Shown in pieces: positions 11,666 to 20,979 of a DNA stretch of 64,000 bases; position 1 is the stretch's first letter; each line of letters starts with the position of its first letter. The position numbers and the translations under genes were made by a program. The notes under the pieces are model-generated. The model made no database searches. It worked only from the letters and a program-made list of their open reading frames with translations, and was not told the DNA's origin. Location: NCBI GenBank assembly GCA_963575745.1, contig CAUYUJ010015284.1:21001-85000 (forward strand), written 5' to 3'. This DNA comes from Prorocentrum cordatum (lineage: Eukaryota; Sar; Dinophyceae; Prorocentrales; Prorocentraceae).

Positions 11666-12177
11666 TCTTTTCTGCCCGGTCGAATATTGAAACCCTCGCC
11701 AAGCCCAATCACGAAATCGTTGTCGAGAACAAGAGGTCTCGCACAGAGCATCTTTTGCGTGACCATGCGATACGGAGGCCTACTGTTCTCCAGCATCTTG
11801 CATCACCCCCCGCCCCCCCCCGACGCCAGGGCGAGTCCCCAAACTCGATCAGCCTTCTTTGCGCGTTCTTCCACAACCCTGTCCTGACGGCGCCATTTCC
11901 CCTTGTGAAGGAAAGTCTCTGTGTCTACAGCGTGCAGCTTGAAGATGCCTTGCTGTAGAGTCTTCAATTTCGCTAATGCGCTGAAGGGAGATGCACATAC
12001 AGCTCGTCCATGATAAGAAAAGATATTTGAGCTCCCCTCGGAAAGCGCAGCCAGGGCATCGCATTGCACCCTGACCTGCAGTGAGCTGACTACGATGTAC
12101 CCAGGTGAAGTGGAGCCGAGTCTGCCGTGTGGCGCGAGCGCGAATCTGAACAAACAGTTGCGAGCCTGTCGATGGTA
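11666..12177 (-). other. unrecognised possible coding stretch upstream of PIG-W exon 1
   Basis: Non-repetitive sequence between the GGA macrosatellite and exon 1. On the minus strand two stretches look protein-like: one at 11650-11796 (MLENSRPPYRMVTQKMLC..., GLGEGFNIRPGRK) and one at about 11830-12100 (GIFKLHAVDTETFLHKGKW...). A G/C homopolymer at 11808-11820 separates them. I do not recognise a family, and no splice sites or start can be fixed. It could be a divergent minus-strand gene, promoter or 5'-leader DNA, or non-coding. Confidence 0.25.
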
Positions 12178-12296
12178 ACTCCTTCTTCCCCTTTTTTTCT
12201 GAGTTTGCTCCTCCCGCCCTCGCCCCCCTCCTGCCTGGCCTCTCTCTCGCACCTCCCCTTTGCATTGCATCCATACATAACCGACTCGGCCGACAG
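12178..12296 (+). promoter_or_regulatory. candidate trans-splice acceptor region of PIG-W
   Basis: A long pyrimidine tract (12178-12262, including a T7 run near 12190) is followed by an AG at 12295-12296 in CGACAG. This lies 48 bases before the first ATG of the PIG-W reading frame. Dinoflagellate mRNAs receive a spliced leader at such acceptors, and T-rich boxes have been proposed as promoters there. The assignment is positional inference only. Confidence 0.3.
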
Positions 12297-12344
12297 CCAC
12301 TCTGGACTCGGCGAGGGCTCGTGGGGGGGGTGCTCATCGGGGCC

Positions 12345-12804
12345 ATGGCTGCTCCATCCGGGAGCCCGCGGGGCGGCAATGCGAGCCTCGGCTGCCCTTC
12401 CCTCATGGACGGGAAGCCGCTGGTCTTCATGGACGAGGCTTGCGTCTGGTCTGCCGACAGCTGGAAGTACAAGTTACTGCAAGAGGGCTCGTACACCAAT
12501 CACGAGGGGGCTGGCATGGTCTCGGTGGTCGCGCTGATGGCGACGTACCCTATCATAGTGGCGCTCCAGCAGCTCATCGTGATGGCCTGCAAGAAGAAAC
12601 TCGCGCTGGCCCCCCTGCGGCACGCCATCGAGTTCTGCGGATCGTGCCTGCCGCTGATTGGCACTTTCTGCGCCCCACACATGGTCTGGCGCTCGGCGGC
12701 CCTATTCGTCTGTTTCGGCACATGCTTGGCCACGCTCGTCGAGGATTTCGGGGCATTCGAATTTCAGAAAGAGCGCATTCTGTGGGCGCTTGGAGAGGGG
12801 GAGG
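12345..12804 (+). CDS. PIGW: GPI-inositol acyltransferase (PIG-W/GWT1), exon 1
   Basis: This is the N-terminal part (residues 1-153 plus one base of codon 154) of the ER membrane enzyme that acylates the inositol ring of GlcN-PI during GPI-anchor synthesis. YKLLQEGSYTNHEG (residues 42-55) aligns with the conserved YKE.FVSN..G start of the family. Three hydrophobic segments follow, at about 57-82, 94-110 and 116-136, as expected for its first membrane helices. The first ATG in frame is 12345; ATGs at 12405 and 12429 also remain possible. The frame runs on into (GAC)n repeat, so a splice donor is expected. GAGG|GTCGAG at 12804/12805 leaves phase 1, which fits exon 2 at 48309. Length to the expected DFP helix agrees with yeast and human proteins. 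Homology in this exon is weaker than in exon 2. Confidence 0.7.
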
Positions 12805-12844
12805 GTCGAGCACCTCCCCCTTCCCTGCCGGATCCCGCGACGGC

Positions 12845-13080
12845 GGCGGACGGCGGCGGCGGCGGCGGAAACCGACGACGGCGAAAACCGGCGACGACGA
12901 AGACGACGACGAAGACGGCGACGACGACCACGACAACGACGGCACCGACGACAACGACGACGACGGCGACGACAATGGCGACGACGGTGACGACAACGAC
13001 GACGACGAGTACGATGACGACGACGACGACGCTGACCTCGGTGACGACGACGGCGACGACAACGGCGACGATGGCGAGCA

Positions 13081-13111
<31 letters not shown>

Positions 13112-13869
13112 AACGACGACGACGAGTACGATGACGACGACGACGACGCTGACCTCGGTGACGACGACGGCGACGACAACGGCGACGATGGCGAGCACGA
13201 CGACGACGACGGCGACGACGACGAAGACGACGACGACGGCGACGACGACGACCACCACGACGACGACGAGCACGACGACGACGGTGACGACGACGACGAA
13301 GACGACGACGACGACGGAGACGACGACGACGGAGACGACGACAATGACACAGCGACGGCGACCGCGATGATGTCGACGACGGCGACGGTGACGACGGCTG
13401 CGACGACGACGACGACGGCGACGGCGAAGACGAGCACGGCGACGACGACGGCGACGACGACGAAGAAGACGACGGCGACGATGACGATGGCGACGATGAC
13501 GGCCTACGACTTCGACGGCGACGAAGACGACGACGGCGACCACGACGACGACAGCGACAACGGCGACGACTTCGACGGCGGCGACGACGACGACGGTGGC
13601 GACGACGACGGCTACGACTGCATCGACGGCGACGACGACGACGAGCACGTCGACGACGACGGCTACGACGACAACGACGACGATGACGACGGCGAAGACG
13701 ACGGCGATGACGTCGACGACGACTGCGACGACGGAGACGACGACGACGACGACTACGGCGACGACGGCGACAACGACGACGAAACGATGACGACGTCGAC
13801 GGCGGCGACGACGACAACGAACACGACGACGACGAGCACGATGATGACGACGGCGACCACGACGACGAT

Positions 13870-13900
<31 letters not shown>

Positions 13901-13937
13901 ACGACGACGGCGACGACGACGATGGCGACGGCTACGG

Positions 13938-13974
<37 letters not shown>

Positions 13975-14038
13975 AACCACGACGACGTCGACGTCGACGA
14001 CGACGACAACCACGGCGACGATGGCGGCGATGACGAAC

Positions 14039-14070
<32 letters not shown>

Positions 14071-14165
14071 TACTGCGACGGTGACGACGACTACGACGAC
14101 GGCGACGACGACGACGGACACGGCGACAACCACAACCACCACTGCGATGACGACGACGCCGGCGC
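12845..14165. repeat. (GAC)n trinucleotide expansion, 1.3 kb, with internal 117-bp duplication
   Basis: Almost pure GAC/GGC/GAT triplets on the + strand. A segment of about 117 bp containing GAGTACGATGACGACGAC and GCTGACCTCGGTGACGAC occurs at about 13005-13120 and again at about 13121-13237. The poly-Asp, poly-Thr and poly-Arg frames of several hundred residues are repeat translations. In the gene model it lies just inside intron 1 of PIG-W. Confidence 0.95.
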
Positions 14166-15419
14166 CAGCGTTGCCGACGCGGGGGTGGCGCGGGTGGTCT
14201 GTTCGGGGCGGGAGAGGGGAGGGGAATCCCCCTGGTTCTGTTCGGCGGCGCCGATTGTTTGGGGGGGTCCCTTACGTTTTACGCGCGCCGCCGAATGATT
14301 CCAAGGCGAGCGCCCGTGAAACGCGCACCCATGTAATTTCAGCATCTGGTGGAGCGCACAGACAAACAAAACTCGCACACGTATTCAATGCTGAACTTAC
14401 GTGGCAAGGCTAGTCGACTATGTTCACCAGGCTTAGGCCGCATTGTCTTGGCTGAATCGTTTTGGACGTTGCTGTGAATGTTTGGGTGGCTACTTAAAGC
14501 TGTGCTGACTTCTGCCTAGAGGGTGCGTTCGATGCGCCCCTGGGGTCTCTTTGTTTTTGGGTACCCCCTGGGAGTCTTCTAGGGCATCAAAAGGAGTTCG
14601 TACGGCCGGTTTGGAAGGTCCTTGAACGAATTCGAGGGCGCCTGGGAAAGTGTAGATCTTTCAAAGGGCGCCTGTCCTAGGGCACTTTGGGTCTTGGGGC
14701 CATCTGGGATTGTTTCTGCGGCATCTCATGTCTTGCCAACGTCATGAGACAAGGCAGAAGGGGCAACAAGTTAAGTTTACACATACGTTTTGGAATGTTT
14801 GCTTAGCGTGTCGCGTCGCCGGTTCTGTCTCACCACTTTTCGGCGTGGCACGCTGATCACGTCCTAGTTCCCAGGCATCAGCGCCCCGATGTTGTTCTTT
14901 CTTCCCATCTGAGCTAACAGAGCGACGCGCTATGATATCGCAGGGCAAGGCGGGTCGCAGAGGCCGCCGCCGCCGCGACACGTTGAGCAAATGTTCCTGA
15001 CCGCGTGCATGTGGGTGTTGCCGTTTTTGGGTTGTCTCGGGCTCCCTGCCGGGTTCTCGGGTCTTTAGTGCGCCTCTTGGGCCGTGTCGTGATCCTTTTG
15101 GCGGCCTCATAGGGCTCGCATGGGACGTCTTGGTAGCACCCTGCCGCCTTCTTGAGTCTTCCTGGGCCGTACCATCAAGTACAGTCGAAATTTGATCCCG
15201 AGAGTTTTTTTCGGGGCGACGCGAGCTACATACAGCGACCTTGGCCATGTCCATTCTGGACCCAGGATCCTTGCAATGCCTTCCTGGCAAGGCCAGGAGG
15301 AGAACGTTTCGGAGGCCGGGAGGGGGGTGAGCAAGACGAGTTTCGGTTTTGATTTGTGCCGTGCGTACGGGCGTGGCGAAGTTGCGCAAACCCATCGGTG
15401 TAGCGGCCGAGGCGGGGCG
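14166..15419. other. no gene recognised (intron 1 sequence in the PIG-W model)
   Basis: 1.25 kb of mixed sequence with no motif-bearing frame. The minus-strand frame over 14742-15662 is His/Thr/Arg-rich because it reads the GTCCC repeat that follows. No RNA gene was identified. Confidence 0.5.
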
Positions 15420-15665
15420 CGGGGCGGTCGCGTGGGTTGTCCCGGGGTTGTTCCGAGGGTTGTCCCTTGGGTGGTCCCGCGGTAGTCCCATGGGTTGTCC
15501 CATGTGTTGCTCCGTTTTGTTTTCGTGTGGTGTCCCGTGGGCTGTCTTGTGAGTGGTCTTGCCCGCTGTTCTCCCGTGGGATTGTTGAACAATGGGAAGC
15601 CTCGTGGATGCCTTGTGGTTTGTTCCAAGGTCGTCCCGTGGGCCATCCCGTCGGAAGGGCAATTT
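15420..15665. repeat. degenerate GGTTGTCCCGTGG tandem repeat
   Basis: About 15 drifting copies of a 14-17 bp unit (GGGTTGTCCCGTGG, GGTGGTCCCGCGG, GGGCTGTCTTGTG and others). It directly precedes an ACATCGACATG word and the left LTR. Confidence 0.75.
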
Positions 15666-15682
15666 AGATGCACATCGACATG

Positions 15683-16001
15683 ACTGAATATGCTCCTCTC
15701 CGCCTCATCTTCTAGTTGCCTCTCCTGCCGCCTGCCTTGCCTCACCTTGACACGAATTGTATTGCAGCGCTGTTCTGCAGCTATTTGGTATCAAGCCAGA
15801 AAAGGAGTGCGCCCGCCCGCGGCCTGCGCGCGTCGTCGGTCGTCGGCCGGCCGGTCCTCCTCCAGTGTTTGGTATCATTTGCTATACGGATTACCCATTG
15901 TCTCTGTCATGCCTCGTCCCAAACCCTTTACCACAGAGCGTATTGTTCACGAAACCTTAGTTCCTTTGACATCTTGCCCCGATTCTCAGAGGAAAGATTG
16001 G
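15683..16001 (+). repeat. 5' LTR of the giant retroelement
   Basis: Matches 45908-46229 from (T/A)ATATGCTCCTCTCCGCC to CTCAGAGGAAAGATT, with scattered substitutions and a small CCTT insertion in the right copy. Termini are not the usual TG...CA, so the exact ends are uncertain by a few bases. TGGTTTTCAGCC directly after it only partly resembles a tRNA primer-binding site. The last 90 bases code for the start of the first ORF. Confidence 0.7.
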
Positions 16002-16238
16002 TTTTCAGCCGAAACCCGCGACCAAGTCGCTATGGGATTGAGCTATGATGAGACAGCCGAATTGTCCGCTAGATTACACCACGTGCTTCGAGACGGGCAA
16101 GAACAACAGGACAGCGGCCCAGGGGAGGGCCGCTCTCTCCCCTCTTCTAACCTCATTCGGGTTCCCACTCGTGCTCAGATCAGAGAACGCGATCAGCAGA
16201 TGACTCTATCACTGCAGGGGGTTCGTGCACAGAACTGA
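15909..16238 (+). CDS. unrecognised 109-residue ORF starting inside the LTR
   Basis: The frame starts MPRPKPFTTERIVHETLVP within the last 93 bases of the LTR and continues into the internal region, ending in IREREDQQ-like charged sequence. The right LTR keeps the same start (MPRPKPSTTERIVHDTLVP) before diverging. A piece of its tail (CCCACTCGTGCTCAGATCAGAGA) is repeated about 117 bases downstream at 16280. There is no known domain. Its place suggests the N-terminus of a gag-type polyprotein whose leader and start codon lie within the LTR. Confidence 0.45.
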   Translation: MPRPKPFTTERIVHETLVPLTSCPDSQRKDWFSAETRDQVAMGLSYDETAELSARLHHVLRDGQEQQDSGPGEGRSLPSSNLIRVPTRAQIRERDQQMTLSLQGVRAQN

Positions 16239-16467
16239 GAACGTGACCGTGCTCAGCGGATTTATCTGCAGATGATTCTCCCACTCGTGCTCAGATCAGA
16301 GAGCGTGATCAGACCCCGAACCCGATGGGGCGGAACGGCCCAGCCGTGAACGCCAGGCGAGGAGCCTTCTCGTCTTGGATTGCTGAGTCCCCAGAAACGG
16401 CGCATTCCAGCCCGATAGCCGTACATTCTATCGAGCCGGCCGCTGGCCAGCCAGCCGGCCGCGAGTC

Positions 16468-17076
16468 GTGGATGAGTCCAGCGGCATGCGCCCCGCCGTC
16501 GCAGACGGTTGTGGTCGTCCGCCCGGGACTCACCCCATCCCGATCGCCTTGAACGGGCAACTCGGTCAAGACAGCGACGAACAGCTTGGCGACGAAGACG
16601 AGGTCAACTCTATGGAGGACAACGTGGAGTATGCCGCGTATGAAATGTCCCCAAGCCGAGTTTTGCCGTTGTTGAACGCTGCCGACTGCCCCGCCCCAGA
16701 CGGAAGGTCATCCCCAGGACAGGTGACTGTCGACTACGATTACTTGGAAGCTCTTGGGGAAGCATTTGCGGAACCAGATCTAGACACCACGACCAGCGAC
16801 CTAGTCCGCGAGGTCCCAGCGGTACACGAGCCATGGGGGACACCTATACAGTCCCCCGTTCTCCCAATCGCTGAGGCTTCGCCCCAGGCGGCAGAGGTTG
16901 CATCGAGTTCCCAACATCATGCCAAGCATGACCGGGAGTCCACAGGCCGAACGCCAGCTCCTCAGCATAAGAAGCACAGGAACGAATATTACGATTTGAA
17001 TGCTTCCCCGCCTCAGGGGGGTTCCATCGGTCTGCCGTCGCCCCAGGCGATTGGCAGCCGTCGGTCCCCGCGGTAG
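16468..17076 (+). CDS. acidic low-complexity protein, unrecognised
   Basis: About 200 residues, rich in Asp/Glu in the first half (DEQLGDEDEVNSMEDNVEY) and in Ser/Pro/His near the end (HHAKHDRESTGRT, KKHRNEYYDLN). No family is recognised. It is open without stops and is followed after a frame change by the Cys-cluster protein at 17121. The two may have been one protein (a shift from frame 1 to frame 0 near 17080). Two hairpin motifs (16880-16890 and 17038-17050) lie within it. Confidence 0.35.
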   Translation: MDESSGMRPAVADGCGRPPGTHPIPIALNGQLGQDSDEQLGDEDEVNSMEDNVEYAAYEMSPSRVLPLLNAADCPAPDGRSSPGQVTVDYDYLEALGEAFAEPDLDTTTSDLVREVPAVHEPWGTPIQSPVLPIAEASPQAAEVASSSQHHAKHDRESTGRTPAPQHKKHRNEYYDLNASPPQGGSIGLPSPQAIGSRRSPR

Positions 17077-17120
17077 CTGAGGATGGCGATCCGTCTGACC
17101 CCCCAGTCACACTCCCGGAG

Positions 17121-17762
17121 TTGATTGCACATGATGAACCGGATGAGGCGCTCCGCGGGGTGGTCAAGCCACAGGAGAGCATACACATTCGCCTTCGATC
17201 ATCGGCTTCAAGCCGGGGACGGCCCATGATCCCACGATCTGGCGCCCGTTCGGCTTCGAGGAGCGCCGGCGCCATTTCCACGCGCGTCGCGTGCTGGAAC
17301 CAGGGCCCTGGTTGCCCGCCCCAGGCGGAAAACAAGTGCCCAGGGAAAGCCCGCAAAACGGGGGGTCCATGCAGGCGCCCAGTGTGTGGGGCTTGTTCCA
17401 GCGTGTGCCCTAAGTGTGGCAATCAATGGTTGTGTGAGGACTGCATCCAGATGGAAGAACATAACTGCCAATACCTTTTGATCCAGGCCATGCAGGACCA
17501 AGCCAGGGCCCTAGAGGCCCAGAGACAGCACGAGACTATTGCACTAGAGGCCCAGAGGGCCGAACAGGCCCGGCTGGATCGAGAACAGATGAATGCAGTT
17601 GTTGCCGACGTTCAGAAGAAGTTCGAGGCTGATAGGCTCGCCATGGCCCAAGCTGCCAGTCGGCGAGAGCAAGAATTACTAGCCCAAATGTCTACTCAGA
17701 CCGTGGCGGCCCAGCAGCGCGCGGAAGAAGCCGAGAGCAAGATTGTTGGCATGTTCTTCTAA
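17121..17762 (+). CDS. Cys-cluster (B-box-like) plus coiled-coil protein of the retroelement
   Basis: The middle holds a dense Cys/His cluster: CWNQGPGC, then NKCPGKARKTGGPCRRPVC, GACSSVCPKCG, CEDC and HNC. This is the spacing of a treble-clef or B-box-like zinc-binding module. A heptad-like Gln/Ala/Glu helix of about 80 residues follows (ALEAQRQHETIALEAQR...). Zinc module plus coiled coil suggests an oligomerising nucleic-acid or capsid-associated protein, but that is inference. It ends at TAA 17760-17762 and is followed by a second, related Cys cluster at about 18200. Confidence 0.4.
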   Translation: MIAHDEPDEALRGVVKPQESIHIRLRSSASSRGRPMIPRSGARSASRSAGAISTRVACWNQGPGCPPQAENKCPGKARKTGGPCRRPVCGACSSVCPKCGNQWLCEDCIQMEEHNCQYLLIQAMQDQARALEAQRQHETIALEAQRAEQARLDREQMNAVVADVQKKFEADRLAMAQAASRREQELLAQMSTQTVAAQQRAEEAESKIVGMFF

Positions 17763-17897
17763 GCGACGGGCTGTCCTGGCGTTGCGCAGCCGAGCTGCAG
17801 ACGCCAAATCCGCCTTCGCCTCTGTCGCGGTGGCGAGGCTGGAAGGGGAAGGGGCCGCGAAAGCCAGAGCAGAGCAAGGAGAAAAGGAGCTCCAAGA

Positions 17898-18356
17898 TTG
17901 AACTCTGCGTTGCTAGGCTGGAGGCGGCCAACGCACAGGCAACAGCTGCGAAGATGGCTGACCAGAACAAGCAATACCATGATGAGCTCAAGAAGCACGA
18001 ACGCGCTATGGGCATCGCTTCGACAGATACAATCAGGTGACGGAGCGCGCCCACCGGCCAAGCCGGCAGGGGCGAGCGGACGACCATCACCGGCGGCCCA
18101 GCCGTCTGGTGCCGCGTCGTCGCAGGCCCGGCCCAGCTCGGCGCCCTCAGCAGGCGAGATGCCGCCGTTGCCACGGGCGAGGGCTGCCCAGCAGCCTCAG
18201 CCCGTGAGAGGGGACCTTGCCGAAAGTTGTTCAGTATGTTCAAACCCGAAGGCCGGTTTGTGCGCCACTTGCGGATCACCCAGTTGCAAAGACCATTTTG
18301 ATGTGAGCACGAAGCGTTGCGCCGCGTGTGCACAACGGAAGAGCTTGCCTGCATAA
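17898..18356 (+). pseudogene. second Cys-cluster fragment, related to the upstream one
   Basis: The N-terminal two thirds is Ala/Pro/Ser-rich linker with several hairpin motifs (for example 18054-18066). The C-terminal part reads ESCSVCSNPKAGLCATCGSP, then SCKDHFDVSTKRCAAC, a Cys/His array like a shortened B-box. It resembles the preceding protein in order and composition, so it is probably a tandemly duplicated or frameshifted piece of the same gag-side polyprotein. No start can be assigned. Confidence 0.35.
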
Positions 18357-18407
18357 TAGGCAGCATGGGATGAGCAATGGAAGCGAGATAGCGCTCACCC
18401 TGACCTC

Positions 18408-19256
18408 TTGGCCCAACAGCAAAAAATCCTGGATGACTTTTACGCTGGCAAGTGTAACGCGCAGAGGTTGAAGGAGCAAGCTGAGGGACAGCTTCGGTTG
18501 AGCTCGGAAAAGTCAGCCGCCAACATTCGTGAAAAAGAAGAAGCGCTGGCCCGCGCAGCAGCATCAGAAAAAGAGGTGATGGAGCTCAAAGCTGCCATCG
18601 CCGAATCCTGGAAAGAGAAAGACCAACATATGCGGTCTCGATCACAAGCAGCTGACCGAGAGGCGACCTTGGAAAAAAGGGCAAAAGAGATGACAAAGAC
18701 CATGGGCATGGAATCTTTCCCATTTATCGAGACAGCGTCGGATAACATGCCCAAATTTCATCAGTTCGATATGCCCCAGCTTTCGCAGGAAACGCCCGCC
18801 AGGCCAGCTTTGCAACCCCATTTCAGTGTCCCTGGCCCTGCCGCCGAAGGTCCGGCCAAGCCGGGCATTTCCGGGAATAACGCGCCCTTCAATACAGAGA
18901 TGCACGGCGCCGTTGACGACATGACCCTCATTAACTATCATGTTTTCACCCAGGCGGCGCCAGCGAGGTCACCGGCGGCCCAGCCGCCGGGCGGGGGTTG
19001 GGGTAGTACGCCAGCGGCCACGCCGTCTGGCGGTGCAGGGCAGAGCAATGATGGGGATGATCAAAGTATCACGCCAAGTACCGACTTCTTGTGCGCAATC
19101 GCCCATGCCGCCCAAGACCAGTCAGGGAAGCCGCCCAAAGGGGATCCGGGGGGTCCTGGATCTCCAGGCGGCGGGGGCGGTCCTGGCGGACCTCAGGGCC
19201 CAGGAGGGCCCGATGGCCCAGGAGGTCCCGACGAGAGTACCCCGCTGGACCAATGA
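18408..19256 (+). CDS. coiled-coil protein with collagen-like Gly/Pro tail
   Basis: Residues 1-105 are a strongly charged helix (EKSAANIREKEEALARAAAS, EKRAKEMTKTM) with coiled-coil character. A Pro/Ala-rich linker contains the longest hairpin found (18972-18990). The final 45 residues are Gly-Pro-rich (GGPGSPGGGGGPGGPQGPGG), similar to collagen repeats but not strict Gly-X-Y. It stops at TGA 19254-19256, 33 bases before the gag start at 19290. A structural, gag-side role is inferred; no family is recognised. Confidence 0.4.
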   Translation: MAQQQKILDDFYAGKCNAQRLKEQAEGQLRLSSEKSAANIREKEEALARAAASEKEVMELKAAIAESWKEKDQHMRSRSQAADREATLEKRAKEMTKTMGMESFPFIETASDNMPKFHQFDMPQLSQETPARPALQPHFSVPGPAAEGPAKPGISGNNAPFNTEMHGAVDDMTLINYHVFTQAAPARSPAAQPPGGGWGSTPAATPSGGAGQSNDGDDQSITPSTDFLCAIAHAAQDQSGKPPKGDPGGPGSPGGGGGPGGPQGPGGPDGPGGPDESTPLDQ

Positions 19257-19289
19257 AGACAGGTTGGCAACAATCAAAAGGTTGATCTA

Positions 19290-20979
19290 ATGGACATTCC
19301 CGATGTTACGAACATACGGGAGTGGCAGATGCATGCCATCTGTGCTGCGGCTGGATCGCCCCCTGAGATTCCGGAGGCACAGCTTTGGATCATGGAAGCC
19401 ATGGGCCCCGCGGTGCCCAAAGAACAACTTAGGAACCCGGGTCGCTTCCGACGTCTTGACATCATGATCGCCACTAACTTGATTGAGAAATTTACGAAGA
19501 TGCGAAGGAATCGCAACCTTTCTGTTCATCACAATCACCTCCTTCACCAGATCCAGCGCATGGAGTTCGCTGCCCAGAATGAAAGGAAAACTTTTGGCAG
19601 GGCGCGAAATGATACGGGCCATGTACTATTGGTGCTCAGTTAGAGTGGAGCTGGGTCAGCATCGTATTTCACGTGATATCTTCAAGGTCGCTATTGACCC
19701 CAATCGCCCTGACGCTGCTCTGTGCCATTTCCATAATGAATGGACAGACGTGTATCAGCAGCTCTACGGTGGACGACCTCCGTCCGACGAGATGCGAGCA
19801 TCGATCCACGCCCACTTCCTTGAGCAATGCAGGAAGCCGAAGAAGTTGAGCATGATTTGTCAGTTTTATGATCTGTCTTCAGACAAACCAGGGACGGGCA
19901 TGCGTACTTACGAATGGCTCATGGCTCAGATTGAAATGATGATGTTGCGCGAGAAAGAAGATTGGAACATCGATCTGCGTGAGGGTACTTTGAATACACG
20001 TGCTCGTCAGATGCGCTTGGGCGGCGGTGGAGGCAACGGCAACGAGAACCGCCGAGGCCTCCACGGCAAAGCCGCTGCGGCCGCGGCTGCAGCGCGTCTC
20101 GGGAAATCCACAGATGTCATGGAGAGTGGAGCGACCAAGGGCGAAACAACGTGCAAATTCATCCGCAATGGAAAGACCTGCCCGTATGCGGGTCAGGCTT
20201 GCCCGTTTAATCACAAGAAGCCCAGAGCTGCCGCCCCGGCCCAGCCGGCTGCGGGGGCTAATCCGAACGCTGCCCCAGCTCAGAACTCACGTCCTCGAGG
20301 GGGGTCTGAGAAACCTAAAGGCGGTGGTCGCAAGGCAGGGGGCCGATCACAGACCCCGGCAGGCAGCCGTGGAAAGGGCGCGCAGCAGCGGACTAGGAGC
20401 CAATCCGAACGTTCGCGCGAAAGTCAGAGCAAGTTGCCGCGCTACCCTTTCTCACGTGACCCTAGGAACTGCCGTGGAGCCCAGGGCGGTTGTTATAAGC
20501 AACACAGAGCCCTGACCGCAGAAGAAAAGCTCAAGCGTGACAAATATGAAGAGGCCAAGCTCAAAGCTGAAACGCCTCTGGGATACGAGCGCACAATCAA
20601 ACCAGCCAATGCCGCTGCTGCCGATTTCGCCCCATCCTCAGGAGGGGGCGCCGCAGGGGCTGCCAGCGCGAGCTCAGAGCGACGCGGGGGCGATGGAGAT
20701 AAAAGCAAAGGCAAAGGCAAAGGCAAGAGCAAAGATAATATTTGCCGCTCTTTCAAGGAAACGGGACAGCGCACACGTGGGAAGGATTGTTGGTTCGCCG
20801 AGACCACGCCCCAACCATCCGCGACACTGGCTCTGCACTGGCGGCCGCGCCGCCGGTGCAGACGGACTGATTGGACTAATTTTGTTATGGGTGATATTTC
20901 TCGCCTCCCTCTCGAGGCGGATGCGGCGGCGCCCGCGTCGGTCAAGCCGATTGCGGGGAGGCAAGAGTGCGTCCACTGA
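19290..20979 (+). pseudogene. gag (capsid/nucleocapsid) with CCCH zinc fingers, one frameshift
   Basis: Frame 0 (19290-19643) gives MDIPDVTNIREWQMHAICAA and an alpha-helical segment. The sequence continues in frame 1 from about 19600 to 20979, so one frameshift divides it. The second part contains a helical capsid-like region (HNEWTDVYQQLYGG, KPKKLSMICQFYDL). A CCCH finger, CKFIRNGKTCPYAGQACPFNH, starts at about 20152. A basic Gly/Ser/Arg-rich stretch follows, then a second C..C..H cluster (RNCRGAQGGCYKQH) near 20466. CCCH-type gag proteins are common in dinoflagellate copia elements as I know them. The role would be packaging element RNA. Confidence 0.6.

Noticed and set aside
9334-11796. 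820-residue minus-strand open frame
   Set aside because: It is mostly poly-Pro/Leu/Ser from the GGA tract and the 275-bp block; the frame ignores the repeat boundaries.
12440-14413. 657-residue + frame rich in Asp, and other long frames over the same tract
   Set aside because: Translation of the (GAC)n repeat. The only protein-like part is out of frame with PIG-W exon 1.
14742-15662. 306-residue minus-strand frame
   Set aside because: Its His/Thr/Pro-rich middle is the GTCCC tandem repeat; no conserved motif elsewhere.
19140-19256. collagen domain
   Set aside because: Gly/Pro-rich but without sustained Gly-X-Y triplets; better described as low complexity.
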